From: JAKFDI01 sp036676235 | Lineage (GTDB): Bacteria > Pseudomonadota > Gammaproteobacteria > Burkholderiales > Burkholderiaceae_C | Assembly (NCBI GenBank): GCA_036676235.1 | Contig: JAKFDI010000008.1 | Location: 48,411-112,410, forward strand | DNA: 64,000 nucleotides | Direction: 5' to 3' | The notes under the pieces: model-generated | Seen by the model: the letters and a program-made list of their open reading frames with translations, nothing else | The model's database searches: none | What the model was told of the DNA's origin: nothing | Translations under genes and position numbers: made by a program | Part shown: positions 62,470-64,000 of the stretch, in pieces | How the letters are laid out: each line of letters opens with the position of its first letter | How positions within the stretch are numbered: the stretch's first letter is position 1

Positions 62470-62563
62470 AGCCGAGGCCCGCTCGCAGTCAACGGCCCTG
62501 TCGTCAGGCGGGTTCCTGCAAAGGAGAAAGATCGCGGCTCGCCAACACCGACAGGAGACCCTC

Positions 62564-63052
62564 ATGCCGATTCAGAAGATCGTTCCCTTCCTCTGGTACA
62601 CGAAGGAAGCCGAGGAGGCTGCCGCCTTCTATACCGGCATCTTTCCCGACTCGCGCGTCAAGCGCGTCGTCGCCATGCCGAGCGAATCGCCCAGCGGCCC
62701 GCCCGGTTCGGTGAAGGTGGTCGACTTCGAACTCTTCGGGCAGGCCTTCACCGCGATGAGCGCCCCGCAGATGGACCCGTTCAACCACGCCGTGTCCTTC
62801 ATCGTGCACTGCGACACCCAGGCGGAACTCGACCGCTACTGGAACGCGCTGCTCGAAGGCGGCGGCGCACCCGAGGCGTGCGGCTGGCTGAAGGACCGCT
62901 TCGGCGTCTCGTGGCAGATCACGCCGACGGTGATCTTCGACATGATGGCCGACCCCGACCGCGCGCGTGCCAAGCGGGCGACCGACGCCATGCTGAAGAT
63001 GGTCAAGCTCGACATCGCCACATTGCAGGCGGCCTACGAGGGCAAGGCGTGA
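62564..63052 (+). CDS. VOC-superfamily (PhnB-like) protein
   Basis: A 162-residue protein of the glyoxalase/VOC fold, PhnB-like subgroup. Typical stretches are PFLWYTKEAEEAAAFYTGIF, VDFELFGQAFTAMSAP, NHAVSFIVHCDTQAELDRYW and GGGAPEACGWLKDRFGVSWQ. PhnB itself has no proven catalysis; some relatives are annotated as 3-demethylubiquinone methyltransferase without proof. A dispersed repeat follows the stop. Confidence 0.85.
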   Translation: MPIQKIVPFLWYTKEAEEAAAFYTGIFPDSRVKRVVAMPSESPSGPPGSVKVVDFELFGQAFTAMSAPQMDPFNHAVSFIVHCDTQAELDRYWNALLEGGGAPEACGWLKDRFGVSWQITPTVIFDMMADPDRARAKRATDAMLKMVKLDIATLQAAYEGKA

Positions 63053-63055
63053 CCC

Positions 63056-63225
63056 GGCGGGCCGAGCGCCGGGCCGCTCCCAAGCCGGCCCGCGCCCCTC
63101 GGGGGGCTGAGCCCGGACGTGAACAGTCCAGTGGACTGTTCACGCCTGGCGAAGGGCTGGGCCACTTGGCCCAGCGCGGCCTGCAACGCCGTCCAACGTA
63201 CTCGTTGGGCGGGGGGTTGTCATGA
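63056..63225 (+). repeat. dispersed repeat (family B), long copy
   Basis: It starts GGCGGGCCGAGCGCCGGGCC and ends CCAACGTACTCGTTGG and TTGTCATGAC, like the short copy at feoA. The middle has the palindrome GTGAACAGTCC-AGT-GGACTGTTCAC (63119-63143). It ends on the start codon of the reductase gene. Confidence 0.75.
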
Positions 63226-63881
63226 CCCGGCTGCGTGTTCACGCCTTCAGCGTCTCGATCGACGGCTTCGGCGCCGGCCCTTCGCAAAGCCTTGCGCATC
63301 CGATGGGCGTCGGCGGCATGGCGCTGCACGAGTGGGCCCTTTCCACGCGCACCATTCGGCAGATGCAAGGCGGGGAGGGCGGCAGCACGGGCGTGGACGA
63401 CGACTTCGTGCAGCGCGGCTTTGCCGGCATCGGCGCGTGGATCCTCGGGCGCAACATGTTCGGGCCGGTGCGCGGCCCCTGGCCCGACGAGCAGTGGACC
63501 GGTTGGTGGGGCGACGAGCCGCCGTATCACGTGCCGGTGTTCGTGCTGACGCACCACCCGCGCGCGCCGGTCGTGATGAAAGGCGGCACCACCTTCCACT
63601 TCGTCACCGACGGCATCCACGCGGCGCTCAGCCTCGCGCGCGAAGCGGCGGCGGGCCGCGACGTGCGCCTCGGCGGCGGCGCGGCCAGCTTGCGCCAGTA
63701 CCTGCAAGCCGGGCTGGTGGACGAGATGCACCTGGCCGTCGCGCCGGTGCTGCTGGGTTCCGGCGAGGCGCTGTTCGCCGGCATCGACCTGCCGGCGCTC
63801 GGCTACCGATGCACCGCACACGTGGCAACGGAGAAGGCAACGCATGTGGTGATCAGCCGGAACGAGTCGCCGTCGACCTAG
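63222..63881 (+). CDS. DHFR/RibD C-terminal-like reductase
   Basis: A 219-residue protein of the RibD_C/dihydrofolate-reductase fold, with FSVSIDGFGAG at the start, RNMFGPVRGPW, FHFVTDGIHAALSLAREAAAG, VRLGGGAASLRQYLQAGLVDE and APVLLGSG. Such stand-alone proteins are NAD(P)H-dependent reductases of unknown substrate. Its start codon lies in a dispersed repeat, and its TAG stop is formed by target TA plus the first G of an insertion sequence, so the original end may be slightly different. Confidence 0.8.
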   Translation: MTRLRVHAFSVSIDGFGAGPSQSLAHPMGVGGMALHEWALSTRTIRQMQGGEGGSTGVDDDFVQRGFAGIGAWILGRNMFGPVRGPWPDEQWTGWWGDEPPYHVPVFVLTHHPRAPVVMKGGTTFHFVTDGIHAALSLAREAAAGRDVRLGGGAASLRQYLQAGLVDEMHLAVAPVLLGSGEALFAGIDLPALGYRCTAHVATEKATHVVISRNESPST

Positions 63882-64000
63882 TGTCCCGTCCCGCATATAA
63901 CTGGCATTAGTCTTGCGTGCTTCTGCGGTATCTTGGTGATCGAGATACCGCAATGAGAACAGGCAGACCGAAGGCGGAACTGGTGTTGAGTGAAGACGAA
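63881..64000 (+). mobile_element. IS630-type insertion sequence, left end
   Basis: The element begins at GTGTCCCGTCCCGCATATAA after a TA (63879-63880), the target dinucleotide of the IS630/Tc1 group. A hairpin GCGGTATCT...AGATACCGC (63925-63951) sits just before the transposase ATG. The right end is outside the window. Confidence 0.65.
63953..64000 (+). CDS. IS630-type transposase, N-terminal fragment
   Basis: Sixteen codons, MRTGRPKAELVLSEDE, open to the window edge. This matches the usual start of IS630-family transposases (GRPK, then LSEDE). The DDE catalytic region lies outside the window. The identity rests on the short motif and the TA-flanked terminus. Confidence 0.6.
   Translation, partial: MRTGRPKAELVLSEDE

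Noticed and set aside
59422..62565. A 1047-codon minus-strand open frame over the TonB receptor
   Set aside because: Its product is rich in Ala, Arg, Gly and His with no motif. It is the antisense shadow of real genes in GC-rich DNA.

Overview
This is a GC-rich chromosomal window with dense, short-spaced operons. Gene content and order point to a betaproteobacterium of the order Burkholderiales, probably near the Leptothrix/Rubrivivax/Methylibium group. The supporting blocks are recA-recX-DUF2889-sucC-sucD-terC, mreBCD-mrdA-rodA beside gatCAB, HemP next to FeoAB, and GC-rich dispersed repeats. The taxonomic placement is inference; no rRNA or tRNA gene is visible.

Layout. 1-2.1 kb: the start of a PglL-like O-oligosaccharyltransferase, a type IV pilin with a sigma-54-type promoter and two upstream palindromes, and a metallo-beta-lactamase-fold phosphodiesterase. 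2.2-5.8 kb: a TerC protein followed by a Ser/Thr kinase, PP2C phosphatase and FHA protein. 6-10.6 kb: sucD, sucC, DUF2889, recX and recA with an SOS box. 10.6-14.2 kb: a TDT transporter and cupin, divergent from an operon of an ECF sigma factor, a ferritin-like protein and a cytochrome c. 14-21.6 kb: a LysR regulator whose 3' end lies inside a small inverted-repeat element, an acs-DUF488-cytochrome oxidase subunit I operon, and a TctD/TctE-like two-component system. 21.6-31.2 kb: the rod-shape operon and gatCAB. 31.3-36.1 kb: DUF4124, pyrE, xth, an AmpG-like permease and an M48 peptidase.

36-51.5 kb is the most unusual part. A large lipoprotein and a LuxR-type regulator face an operon of a NarL-type response regulator, a membrane hybrid histidine kinase and a 1931-residue protein. 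That protein joins a GMC/cholesterol-oxidase-like flavoenzyme, an alpha/beta-hydrolase-like region with Cys at the nucleophile position, and a PhoD-like metallophosphatase. A 1267-residue AsmA/DUF748 protein follows. 51.5-55.2 kb: a FUSC transporter, DUF2164, an unknown membrane protein and a TRIC channel.

55.2-62.5 kb is an iron block. FeoAB diverges from hemP across a Fur-like box. Downstream of hemP lie DUF2325, DUF3501, a 100-residue protein and a TonB-dependent siderophore receptor preceded by a 7-bp tandem repeat. The window ends with a VOC protein, a DHFR/RibD-like reductase and the left end of an IS630-type insertion sequence.

No CRISPR array, prophage or defence island is visible. 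All family names come from motifs read by eye, without database searches.
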